Assembly: GCA_044227705.1 (NCBI GenBank)
Contig: JBGAWE010000176.1
Coordinates: 1 to 9,611, forward strand
DNA from: JANOQP01 sp044227705
GTDB lineage: Bacteria; Bacteroidota; Bacteroidia; Chitinophagales; Saprospiraceae
DNA length: 9,611 bases
Direction: 5' to 3'
The number at the start of each line of letters is the position of its first letter. Position 1 is the stretch's first letter. A program made the translations under genes and the position numbers. Under the pieces are notes generated by a model that did not search any database, was not told where the DNA came from, and saw only the letters and a list, made by a program, of their open reading frames with translations. Below are positions 1 to 6,070 of the stretch, one piece after another.

Positions 1-344
1 CCCTGCGCAACATCTCGCCCGAGTCGTCGGAGGCCGAGGCCAACTACGTCCGCACGATTTCGGCGAAGACCGAGGACCTCGAAAGCCACCAAAACCACAA
101 CGACCAGGTTGACGGCGACCTCGCCGCCATCGACCGGGCGATGGGCGAGCTTCGGCACGAGCTGGCGAACGTGCCGCCCGGGCGGCGCGAGGCGGTCGTC
201 AACGCCCTCATCGAGAACTATCAAATCAAACTGAAGATACTGGACAAAGTGCTGCAGCACGTCCAAACTCCGGCGGCCGAACCGGCCATCGCCGATTCTC
301 TGAACCTTAAAAAAGGATTGCAACATGACACAAAGAGCATATAA
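1..344 (+). CDS. Anti-sigma-factor-like protein, C-terminal part (5' truncated)
   Basis: The reading frame is open from the window edge (first full codon at position 3) to a TAA at 342-344, giving about 113 residues of the C-terminus. The visible part is polar and probably helical or coiled-coil: an Ala/Glu-rich start, a segment with LAAIDRAMGELRHEL, then VVNALIENYQIKLKILDKVL. Bacteroidota anti-sigma-like membrane proteins, usually encoded just after an ECF sigma factor, often end with a similar 'alternating Leu, then ALIxNYxxKLxIL' segment. The assignment rests on that resemblance; the membrane anchor and sigma-binding part would lie upstream of the window. The stop lies inside the next gene (20-nt overlap), so the two are very likely co-transcribed and translationally coupled. 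It could also be an unrelated coiled-coil protein. Confidence 0.6.
   Translation, partial: LRNISPESSEAEANYVRTISAKTEDLESHQNHNDQVDGDLAAIDRAMGELRHELANVPPGRREAVVNALIENYQIKLKILDKVLQHVQTPAAEPAIADSLNLKKGLQHDTKSI
311..317 (+). promoter_or_regulatory. Ribosome binding site for the repeat protein
   Basis: An AAAAGGA stretch ends 7 nt before the ATG at 325, good Shine-Dalgarno spacing. It lies inside the coding end of the upstream gene and supports the overlapping start at 325. It is notable because most other genes in this window have no recognisable Shine-Dalgarno. Confidence 0.55.
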
Positions 345-1470
345 AACCGCCCTTTTCAGCCTCTTTTTAGCCGCCTCGGCCCCGGCTCTCGCTGGCAACT
401 GCCCGTGCGAGGGCGGAAAGGAGTTCACGAAGAACATCCACCGCGAGTTCGACCAGTTGCCCAACGGGACGACCGCCCTTTACAACAAGTACGGGAAGGT
501 GGACGTGAAAACGTGGGGCGAGAACAAGGTCAAGATTGACGTGAACATCATCGTCAACGCCAACAGCCAAGCGGATGCGGACAAGATGTTCGGCCGAATC
601 AACGTCGATTTTTTCAACTCGAGCGGCTATGTGAAGGCCGAGACCCGCCTCGAAGAAGGCAGCTCGAACAGCGGTGGCTGGTGGGGCGCCCTGACCTCGT
701 GGAGCGGCTCCAGCACCTGTCAGGATTTCAAGATAAACTACGACGTCTACCTGCCCGCGGGCAACTCCATCGACTTGAAGAACAAGTACGGCGACTCCTT
801 TCTCGCCGCCATCGAGGGGAAGTTGACGGCCGAGATCAAGTACGGCGACCTTCGCTCGGAGGGCGTTCGGAACGACCTTGCGCTCGACCTCGGGTACGGG
901 AAGGCCAACTTCGTGAACGCCGTAAACGTCTCTGGCTCAATCAGTTACGGCGAGGTCTCGGTCGGCGAGTGCCGCGACATCACCCTCGACACGAAGTATT
1001 CGGACATGGACTTCAGCCGGGCCAACGACCTCAACCTGACCTCGAAATACGACGACTACAAAATCGGGGCCGTCCACAACCTGAAGGCGAACACCAAGTA
1101 CGCAGACTGGAAGGTGACGAGCGCCCACAATGTCGACCTGACGAGCCAGTACACCGACCTCGCGCTCGGCTGGCTGGGCACCTCGGGCGACTTCGACATG
1201 AGCTATGGCAGCGTCAAACTCGACCAGCTCGACAAAGGTTTTTCGGAACTGACCATCGACGGGAGCTACACCGATTTTGTCATCGGCGCGAAGGGCGCGG
1301 GCTTCCGGCTCGACGCGTCGGGCAACTATGCCGACATCAAGTACCCCGGCTCCATGAACGTGCAGCGGTTCGACGAGTCGGGCAGCCACACCTCCGTCAG
1401 CGGCTCGATGGGCGACGGGAAGGGGAGCATCAAGGCGAAGCTGAACTATGGCGAGATGGTCATCAAATAG
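325..1470 (+). CDS. Exported tyrosine-ladder repeat protein (DUF4097/adhesin-like beta-solenoid)
   Basis: The protein has 381 aa. Residues 1-23 form a signal peptide (basic start, hydrophobic core, cleavage after ALA). The mature part begins GNCPCEGG; this is not a proper lipobox, so secretion rather than lipidation is expected. Most of the chain is a short repeat of the form [KSN]Y[GSTAD][DEK] followed by alternating hydrophobic residues. The repeat tyrosines fall at 155, 173, 191, 208, 225, 242, 259, 276, 294, 315, 335 and 375 (His at 355), with an earlier copy at 56. Spacing is 17-18 residues, widening to about 20 near the C-terminus. Such regular beta-strand repeats suit a right-handed beta-solenoid and recall DUF4097 or 'putative adhesin' proteins of Bacteroidota. 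An irregular insert rich in Gly, Ser and Trp lies at about 111-121. The role is unknown. The overlap with an anti-sigma-like gene suggests an envelope-stress or surface function. A strong terminator follows 20 nt after the stop. Confidence 0.85.
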   Translation: MTQRAYKTALFSLFLAASAPALAGNCPCEGGKEFTKNIHREFDQLPNGTTALYNKYGKVDVKTWGENKVKIDVNIIVNANSQADADKMFGRINVDFFNSSGYVKAETRLEEGSSNSGGWWGALTSWSGSSTCQDFKINYDVYLPAGNSIDLKNKYGDSFLAAIEGKLTAEIKYGDLRSEGVRNDLALDLGYGKANFVNAVNVSGSISYGEVSVGECRDITLDTKYSDMDFSRANDLNLTSKYDDYKIGAVHNLKANTKYADWKVTSAHNVDLTSQYTDLALGWLGTSGDFDMSYGSVKLDQLDKGFSELTIDGSYTDFVIGAKGAGFRLDASGNYADIKYPGSMNVQRFDESGSHTSVSGSMGDGKGSIKAKLNYGEMVIK

Positions 1471-1490
1471 GCTTTGACCGATTTCTCGCT

Positions 1491-1536
1491 AATGAAAAAA
1501 CCCTCGCCGACGGTTGCCGACGAGGGTTTTTTCATT
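1491..1536. terminator. Bidirectional intrinsic terminator
   Basis: A perfect 16-bp inverted repeat has its left arm at 1491-1506 (AATGAAAAAACCCTCG) and right arm at 1521-1536, with a 14-nt loop that can form a small CGG/CCG inner stem. The GC core CCCTCG/CGAGGG is flanked by A6 on the left and T6 on the right, so an RNA read from either strand ends in a U tract. It lies 20 nt after the plus-strand repeat gene and 17 nt after the minus-strand rpoD gene, as expected for a shared terminator between convergent genes. Confidence 0.93.
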
Positions 1537-1553
1537 TCCAGAACCGGAAGTTT

Positions 1554-2426
1554 TCAGCCCAGATAAGACTTCAAGGCATCCGTGTTGTAAGCCTTGCGCA
1601 GCCGCCGGATGGCCCGCTCCTTGATTTGCCGGACGCGCTCGCGGGTCAGCCCGTAGCGCTCGCCGATTTCCTCGAGCGAGAGCGTCGGGTAGCCGTTGAG
1701 GCCGTAGTAGCAGGCGACGACCTCCACCTCGCGCGGGGCGAGGATGGAGAGACCCTGCTTGACCTCGTCGCGCAGGCTCTGGGTCATCACGTTGACGTCG
1801 GGGCCGAGGCTCTCATTGTCGGAGACGTAGACGTCGAGCATCGTCGAGTCGCTGTCCTCGGAGGACATGAGCGGCGCGTCGAAGCTGACGTAGCGGTGCG
1901 TCCCGCGCATGGCGTTGTGGACGTCCTTCGGGGCGATTTCGAGGATTTCGGCCAGTTCCTCATCGGTCGGGTCGCGCTCGTTCTCCTGGGTGAAGGATAT
2001 CCACGCGTCGTTGATTTTGTTGTAGGAACCAACCTTGTTGACCGGTTGCCGGACGATGCGCGAGTGCTCCACGATGGCCTGAAGAATCGACTGCCGAATC
2101 CACCACACGGCATAGCTGATGAACTTGAACCCCCGCGTCTCGTCGAAGCGGCGGGCGGCTTTCATCAGGCCGACGTTTCCCTCGTTGATGAGGTCGGCGA
2201 GGGAAAGACCCTGATTCTGGTACTGCTTGGCGACCGAGACCACGAAGCGCAGGTTGGCCTGCGTCAATTTGTGCAGGGCCTCGTCGTCGCCCTTGTGGAT
2301 AAGCTGGGCGAGCCGCGTTTCCTCCTCCGGCGTGATCATCGGAATCTTCCCGATGTCCGTCAGGTACTTCTCCAGCGCGAGGGACTCGCGGGTGGTTATC
2401 TTGTTGGTGATCTTTATCTGCCGCAT
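1554..2426 (-). CDS. rpoD: Primary RNA polymerase sigma factor (RpoD/SigA type)
   Basis: This 290-aa sigma-70 factor directs RNA polymerase to housekeeping promoters. It is short like other Bacteroidota RpoD proteins, which lack the long N-terminal region 1.1. The start MRQIKITNKITTRESLALEKYL is typical (region 1.2, about 12-45). Region 2 spans about 53-123, with the core-binding DLINEGNVGL (78-87) and the -10 recognition and melting segment ETRGFKFISYAVWWIRQSI (96-114). Region 3 covers about 125-205. Region 4 covers about 228-288, with the helix-turn-helix ending in LTRERVRQIKERAIRRLRK (270-288). The region 3 sequence IVRQPVNKVGSYNKIND differs from the IVRLPLN form common in many Bacteroidota. 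The sequence before the ATG is A/T-rich with no Shine-Dalgarno, usual for the phylum. All functional regions are present. Confidence 0.97.
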   Translation of the reverse strand: MRQIKITNKITTRESLALEKYLTDIGKIPMITPEEETRLAQLIHKGDDEALHKLTQANLRFVVSVAKQYQNQGLSLADLINEGNVGLMKAARRFDETRGFKFISYAVWWIRQSILQAIVEHSRIVRQPVNKVGSYNKINDAWISFTQENERDPTDEELAEILEIAPKDVHNAMRGTHRYVSFDAPLMSSEDSDSTMLDVYVSDNESLGPDVNVMTQSLRDEVKQGLSILAPREVEVVACYYGLNGYPTLSLEEIGERYGLTRERVRQIKERAIRRLRKAYNTDALKSYLG

Positions 2427-2745
2427 AGCGTGTCGTGATTTTTAAAGTCGATGATGGAAAATCAGGTGTTCAACCAGCCAGGATACGTCCAGTTCAACCA
2501 AACTGTTGCCAGCTTTTGTGAACGTCGAACGGGCCGGCCTCCATTTCGAGGCCCAAATTACAAAGCGGGTGAACAAAAAGTTCATCCGCCCTTTTTGCGA
2601 AAAGACAGGAAGGAAGGGCGGCACGTTTTCTCGGTAAACCAACTTCGTGCGACGGGGAACGAGTTTCCAAAGGCAGCCGTTCCCGGTGAAAATTGTGCCA
2701 AAAAGCCCGCCTTTCCGACCCAGCCTTGACCAAAGATCGCCACGC
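2427..2745. other. Divergent intergenic region between rpoD and the MFS gene
   Basis: I find no convincing gene in these 319 bp; the short open frames on both strands resemble no known protein. The region should hold the rpoD promoter (minus strand) and the MFS promoter (plus strand), but no clean TTG/TAnnTTTG pair is visible for either. On the minus strand GATCTTTG near 2735 fits the -7 box at 5 of 6 fixed bases but lacks a -33 partner. The clear structure is the pair of overlapping hairpins at 2565-2621. A weaker 7-bp repeat, GGGAACG/CGTTCCC, lies at 2655-2661 and 2678-2684. Confidence 0.6.
2565..2621. promoter_or_regulatory. Two overlapping, mutually exclusive hairpins
   Basis: Hairpin A pairs 2565-2574 (GCGGGTGAAC) with 2580-2589 (GTTCATCCGC) around an AAAAA loop: 10 bp with one G-U wobble when read as plus-strand RNA (an A/C mismatch on the minus strand). 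It is followed by CC and T5 at 2592-2596, like a plus-strand terminator. Hairpin B pairs 2586-2593 (CCGCCCTT) with 2614-2621 (AAGGGCGG), extendable by T-G and T-A pairs. The two share bases 2586-2589 and cannot form together, an attenuator-like layout. Whether a transcript crosses here toward the MFS gene, or this belongs to the rpoD 5' leader, cannot be seen. Confidence 0.45.
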
Positions 2746-4023
2746 ATGAAACCAGTTTTCCGCTTTTTCCACCGTGCCTTCACCGGAATCCCCGTCGCCA
2801 TCTGGTGGCTCTCACTGTCGCAGCTCGTCAACCGCATCGGCACGATGGTCATCCCCTTTATGACCCTCTACCTGACGCAAAAGCTCGGTTTCCCCATCGA
2901 AAAGGCCGGTTTCGTCATGGTCTGCTTCGGCATCGGGGCCATCCTCGGCTCGCTCCTCGGCGGGCAGCTCGCCGACCGCATCGGCTACCGGCCGGTGATG
3001 ATCGGCAGCCTCGCGGCCAACGGCGCGGGCTTCCTCTGCCTGTTGCCGCTGACGAGCTTTTGGGCCATCTCGGCGGGGGTCTTCCTGCTCGCGCTTGTGG
3101 CCGAGGGATTCCGGCCGGCCTCCTCGATGAGCATCGCCCGGTTCAGCAGCAGCGAGACGCGGACGCGCTCCTTCTCGCTCTACCGCCTCTCGCTCAACCT
3201 CGGCTGGGCGGCCGCCAGCGCGTTCGGCGGGCTGCTGGCGAGCTTCGACTATTCGCTCATATTCTGGGTCGACGGTTTCACCTGCCTCGCCTCCGCGCTC
3301 TTTCTTTTTCTCTTGTTCAAAAAGATACCCGAGAGCGAGGAAGCCGCCGCCGAAACCTCGGCCGCCGCCGAAAATGGCCCAGCCGCCGCAGCCGACCGCC
3401 CCGCGTGGCGCGACGGCCCCTACCTCGCCTTCACGGCCCTGACATGGCTCGGCGCGATGGTCTTCATGCAGTGCGTGTGGACGGTGCCGCCGTTTTTCAA
3501 GATGGGCCTCGGCTTCGGCGAGGCGGCCGTCGGGCTGCTCATGGGGCTGAACGGCCTCATCGTCTTCGCCTTCGAGATGCCCATCATCTTCACCATCGAG
3601 GGGAAAAGGCCGCCGCTTCGGCTCATCCGGCTGGGGCTGGTGCTCTACAGCCTGTCCTATCTGGCGCTCGTGCTGCCACTTGGGCCGCTGGCGGTTGCGG
3701 TGGCCTCGGTGGCGCTGATTTCCTTCGGCGAGATACTGGTCATGCCCTTCTCGACGACCTTCGCCACGCGTCGCGCCCCGGCCGCGCGGCAGGGCCAGTA
3801 CCTCGCTCTTTACACGACGGCCTACTCGCTCTCCAACGTCCTCGCGCCGCTGTTCGGGACGCAGGTCGCCGCCCGTTTCGGGTGGAACGCGCTCTGGTTC
3901 TCGCTGGCGGTCGGGGCAGCGGTCTGCTGCGCGGGCTTTCTTTTTTTGGAGAAGAAGCTCGCCCCGCAGCCCGTTTTGCCCGTCGCAGAGGCCGAGCTTG
4001 AGCCGGTCGAGGCGGGCATTTGA
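2746..4023 (+). CDS. Major facilitator superfamily transporter (drug-efflux-like)
   Basis: This 425-aa inner-membrane protein has about 12 hydrophobic segments in two halves of six. The MFS motif A is clear in the loop after helix 2 (GGQLADRIGYRPVM, 72-85). The first half is rich in Gly, as in efflux members. SFGEILVMP (326-334) in the second half resembles the GE...P motif of MdtH-like proteins. The central cytoplasmic loop (about 193-222) is Ala/Glu-rich, and the tail after 403 is acidic. These features suggest a proton-driven exporter of small molecules; the substrate cannot be read. I chose ATG at 2746. An in-frame GTG at 2647 would add 33 residues that look non-coding, while the protein from 2746 starts with MKPVFRFFHR and leads directly into helix 1. 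The next gene starts 27 nt after the stop, so the two probably share a transcript. Confidence 0.9.
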   Translation: MKPVFRFFHRAFTGIPVAIWWLSLSQLVNRIGTMVIPFMTLYLTQKLGFPIEKAGFVMVCFGIGAILGSLLGGQLADRIGYRPVMIGSLAANGAGFLCLLPLTSFWAISAGVFLLALVAEGFRPASSMSIARFSSSETRTRSFSLYRLSLNLGWAAASAFGGLLASFDYSLIFWVDGFTCLASALFLFLLFKKIPESEEAAAETSAAAENGPAAAADRPAWRDGPYLAFTALTWLGAMVFMQCVWTVPPFFKMGLGFGEAAVGLLMGLNGLIVFAFEMPIIFTIEGKRPPLRLIRLGLVLYSLSYLALVLPLGPLAVAVASVALISFGEILVMPFSTTFATRRAPAARQGQYLALYTTAYSLSNVLAPLFGTQVAARFGWNALWFSLAVGAAVCCAGFLFLEKKLAPQPVLPVAEAELEPVEAGI

Positions 4024-4050
4024 CCCCATTTTTGTTCAAAAAGAGTACTC

Positions 4051-5217
4051 ATGCGCCTGAAAATTGGCACCTTCTGGGGAATCCCCGTCTACCTGCACTG
4101 GACGTTCGCCCTCATCTTCCTCTACGCCGCTTGGGAAGGCTTCACCGGTGGCTCCACCGACCCCGTGCGGGCGACGGCGTGGATGAGCGGCCTGTTCGCC
4201 GCCATGTTCACCTGCGTCCTGCTGCACGAGTACGGCCATGCTCTTATGGCCCGCCGCTTCGGGGTGAAGACGCAGGACATCATCCTCACCCCCATCGGCG
4301 GCATCGCCCGGCTCGAGGCCATGCCGCGCAAGCCGGAACAGGAGTTTTGGGTCGCCATCGCCGGCCCAGCGGTCAATGTTATGATTGTCCTGCTCCTTTT
4401 TTTTCCCGTCGCCTCGATGCTCGAAACGGACGGGCGAACCCTCTTTCAAGCCATCGGCGACGGCCTGAAAGCCGCCTTTTTTTCTGTTGAAAACAGCGGC
4501 TCCGAGGACTCGGGGACGGGCGGCGACGGCATCGGCTTCCAGCACTCGTGGCCTTTTTTCTGGCTGATGCTGCTGTTCATCAACTGCTCGCTCATTGTCT
4601 TCAACATGATTCCCGCCTTCCCGATGGACGGCGGCCGCGTCCTCCGCTCGCTCCTCGCCATGCGCACGACCCACCTGCGGGCGACGCGCGTTGCGGCCGT
4701 CATCGGGCAGGTCTTTGCGGCGGGTTTCGTCGCGCTCGGCCTGTGGAAGGGGAGTTTCACGATGCCGCTCATCGGCCTTTTCGTTTTCAACGCCGCCCGC
4801 TCGGAGTACGGGATGGTCAAGCTCGACGACCTCCTCGGCCGCTTCTCGGCGGGCGATTTGATGCGGCGCGAGTTCACCGAGCTGCTGTCGAACGACTGGA
4901 TGGCGACTGCCATCGAAAAGTGGAAAGCCGGTTCCGAGAAGAATTTTTTGGTGACCGACCTCGACGGAAACCTCGTCGGCTCGCTCGGCGAGGCGGCCAT
5001 CGCCCGCGCCGCGAAGGAGGGGAAGACCGCCGCGCCCGTCCTCGACTTTTGCAGCCCCGACCACTTTTCGGTCGGTGCCGAGGAGCCGCTGCGGATGGTC
5101 TTCGCCCTGATAAAATATCACGGTTTCCCCATCGTCGGCGTCCACGTCGATGGGGTCGGTGCCGGGGTTGTTGATGCTCCTATGCTCGATGCATTTTTGA
5201 AAAAAGGGAAGCTCTGA
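4051..5217 (+). CDS. Site-2 protease family (M50) metallopeptidase with CBS-like C-terminus
   Basis: This 388-aa membrane protein carries the signature of intramembrane zinc proteases: HEYGH (HExxH) at 59-63 in a hydrophobic segment and the third zinc ligand in NMIPAFPMDGGR (185-196, Asp193). TPIGGIARLE (80-89) is the conserved segment after the active-site helix. The start LKIGTFWGIPVYLHWTF is typical of the CBS-containing S2P group (SpoIVFB/Rv2625c-like). The soluble C-terminus (about 262-388) has two CBS-like strand/helix ends, FLVTDLDGNLVGSLGEAAIA (299-318) and PIVGVHVDGVGAGVVDAPML (360-379), suggesting a ligand-binding regulatory domain. The family cleaves membrane-bound substrates such as anti-sigma factors, but the substrate here is unknown. 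All metal ligands are present, so it should be active. A polar Gly/Ser/Asp insert (about 138-160) precedes the fourth hydrophobic segment. Three T runs (4397-4404, 4477-4483, 4554-4559) lie in the gene. Confidence 0.93.
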   Translation: MRLKIGTFWGIPVYLHWTFALIFLYAAWEGFTGGSTDPVRATAWMSGLFAAMFTCVLLHEYGHALMARRFGVKTQDIILTPIGGIARLEAMPRKPEQEFWVAIAGPAVNVMIVLLLFFPVASMLETDGRTLFQAIGDGLKAAFFSVENSGSEDSGTGGDGIGFQHSWPFFWLMLLFINCSLIVFNMIPAFPMDGGRVLRSLLAMRTTHLRATRVAAVIGQVFAAGFVALGLWKGSFTMPLIGLFVFNAARSEYGMVKLDDLLGRFSAGDLMRREFTELLSNDWMATAIEKWKAGSEKNFLVTDLDGNLVGSLGEAAIARAAKEGKTAAPVLDFCSPDHFSVGAEEPLRMVFALIKYHGFPIVGVHVDGVGAGVVDAPMLDAFLKKGKL

Positions 5218-5224
5218 CTCGCCG

Positions 5225-5249
5225 TGCGCCTGGGGCGCAACCCGCGCCC
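5225..5249 (+). other. GC-rich hairpins after the protease gene
   Basis: Two 6-bp perfect stems compete here: TGCGCC (5225-5230) with GGCGCA (5234-5239), and GGGCGC (5233-5238) with GCGCCC (5244-5249). They start 7 nt after the stop at 5217. No T tract follows, so this is not a classical intrinsic terminator; it may protect a 3' end or be incidental in GC-rich DNA. Confidence 0.3.
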
Positions 5250-5286
5250 GCCCCGATCGTTCAGGACATGAAGCAATTGCCGGTAC

Positions 5287-5294
5287 TATTTTTG
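5287..5294 (+). promoter_or_regulatory. Bacteroidota -7 promoter element for the 5315 gene
   Basis: TATTTTTG matches the Bacteroidota -7 consensus TAnnTTTG perfectly. It ends 20 nt before the ATG at 5315, so the leader would be only about 14 nt. The -33 box is poor: the nearest candidate is TTC at 5260-5262, 24 nt upstream. The element sits between two copies of TTGCCGGT (5277-5284 and 5292-5299). Confidence 0.5.
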
Positions 5295-5314
5295 CCGGTG
5301 ATTGTCAGCATCTT

Positions 5315-5893
5315 ATGAAACGAATCATCCCCCCGCTCGCCTTTCTGGCCCTCTTGCTGGCCAGTTTTTCCGCCCCGCCCCGCCCGTCCGAGGAGGAGGG
5401 CACGGAGTTCGTCCGCTTCCGTTTTCAAGGCCGTCAAATCGAGCTGCTCGACCGTATCCGCACCCTGCCCGAGGAGTGCTGGGGAGGCTGGTGCCAGTCG
5501 AACGAGCAGCTCGACACGCTCTGCAACATTTTTCTTTCGGACAAAAGGCGGGTGAAGATCATCCGGCAGGACGACGGCTGGTCGCCCGAGACCGGCATCG
5601 GCCTGCTCTTCGAGTTCGACCCGAGGACCGAGTCCTTCCCCTACCGCTCGTCAAGCGCGCGGCTCCAATTGGTCGATTTCCGCTACGGCGGCGCGCGCGG
5701 AACGCAGACCGACCGCTCCAACTACACCGGCGTGACGAGCGACGTGAGCAACGAGCTGAAAATCCAAGTGGAGGAAATGGCGGGCGACACGCTCATCGGC
5801 ACCTTCAGCGGCGTGCTCGTCAACGGCGCGGGCGGCATGTCGCCCATCGAGGACGGCCGGTTCCGGGTGCGGGTTTTTTCTCTGAAAAATTAG
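5315..5893 (+). CDS. Small exported protein of unknown function
   Basis: The protein has 192 aa. MKRIIPPLAFLALLLASFSA is a signal peptide; no cysteine follows at the right place for a lipoprotein. I do not recognise the family with certainty. The C-terminal part has the pattern NELKIQVEEMAGDTLIGTFSG, then VLVNGAGG, then PIEDGRFRVRV (about 145-187). That layout of a GTFSG strand, a short turn and a final IxDGxFxV strand recurs in small exported beta-sandwich proteins of Bacteroidota (DUF6252-like), so a similar fold is my best guess. The N-terminal half is charged and holds CWGGWC (55-60) plus a third Cys at 70, which may form a disulfide in the periplasm. It lies 97 nt after the protease gene behind its own -7 box, so it is probably a separate unit. 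Confidence 0.75.
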   Translation: MKRIIPPLAFLALLLASFSAPPRPSEEEGTEFVRFRFQGRQIELLDRIRTLPEECWGGWCQSNEQLDTLCNIFLSDKRRVKIIRQDDGWSPETGIGLLFEFDPRTESFPYRSSSARLQLVDFRYGGARGTQTDRSNYTGVTSDVSNELKIQVEEMAGDTLIGTFSGVLVNGAGGMSPIEDGRFRVRVFSLKN

Positions 5894-5963
5894 GCTGTCA
5901 AGCCGTTGCGAACGGTCGGTTGTCTCGCAGCGCGGCGGCTCCTTCAATGGAGAAAATTTTTTT

Positions 5964-6014
5964 CGCAAATTTGGTTTAAAATATAAACTACTCTATTTTA
6001 GTGCCAAATTTACG
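5964..6014. promoter_or_regulatory. Inverted repeat flanking the operon promoter (candidate operator)
   Basis: CGCAAATTTGG (5964-5974) and CCAAATTTACG (6004-6014) are inverted copies matching at 10 of 11 positions, with 8 perfect bases at the core. The left arm contains the palindrome CAAATTTG (5966-5973) and covers the -33 TTG; the right arm contains CAAATTTA (6005-6012) and covers the expected transcription start. A smaller palindrome, GTTTA-N5-TAAAC (5974-5988), lies between the promoter boxes. This is a plausible binding site for the winged-helix protein encoded downstream in the same operon; that link is inference. Confidence 0.5.
5971..6001 (+). promoter_or_regulatory. Bacteroidota-type promoter (-33/-7) of the receptor operon
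   Basis: TTG at 5971-5973, a 20-nt spacer, then TATTTTAG at 5994-6001. The Bacteroidota consensus is TTG-N17-23-TAnnTTTG; the -7 box matches 5 of 6 fixed bases (A for the third T). The expected start is near 6008, giving a leader of about 63 nt before the ATG at 6071. The region is strikingly A/T-rich against its GC-rich surroundings. Confidence 0.6.
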
Positions 6015-6070
6015 AACGGGCGACACGCCTTTCTTTCACAAACAATTGAAATTCAGACGTTTAAAAAGCA

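Noticed and set aside
681..2438. 585-codon open frame on the plus strand
   Set aside because: It runs out of frame through the repeat gene, across a strong terminator and antisense to rpoD; the product is Arg-rich and resembles nothing.
2647..2745. N-terminal extension of the MFS protein from a GTG
   Set aside because: The extra 33 residues are polar and Pro/Arg-rich and look like translated intergenic DNA; ATG at 2746 gives a normal N-terminus.
2812..4029. 405-codon minus-strand and 398-codon plus-strand frames within the MFS gene
   Set aside because: Both are Arg/Glu-rich shadows; the MFS frame has membrane segments and motif A.
4036..5145. 369-codon minus-strand frame opposite the protease gene
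   Set aside because: The plus-strand frame carries HEYGH and other family motifs; the antisense product is low-complexity and charged.
5939..5963. Terminator after the 5315 gene (CTCC/GGAG stem followed by A4T7)
   Set aside because: The stem is only 4 bp and the T run does not follow it directly; too weak to call.
6005..6012. Perfect minus-strand -7 box TAAATTTG
   Set aside because: There is no TTG at 17-23 nt upstream on that strand and no minus-strand gene to serve; better explained as an arm of the inverted repeat.
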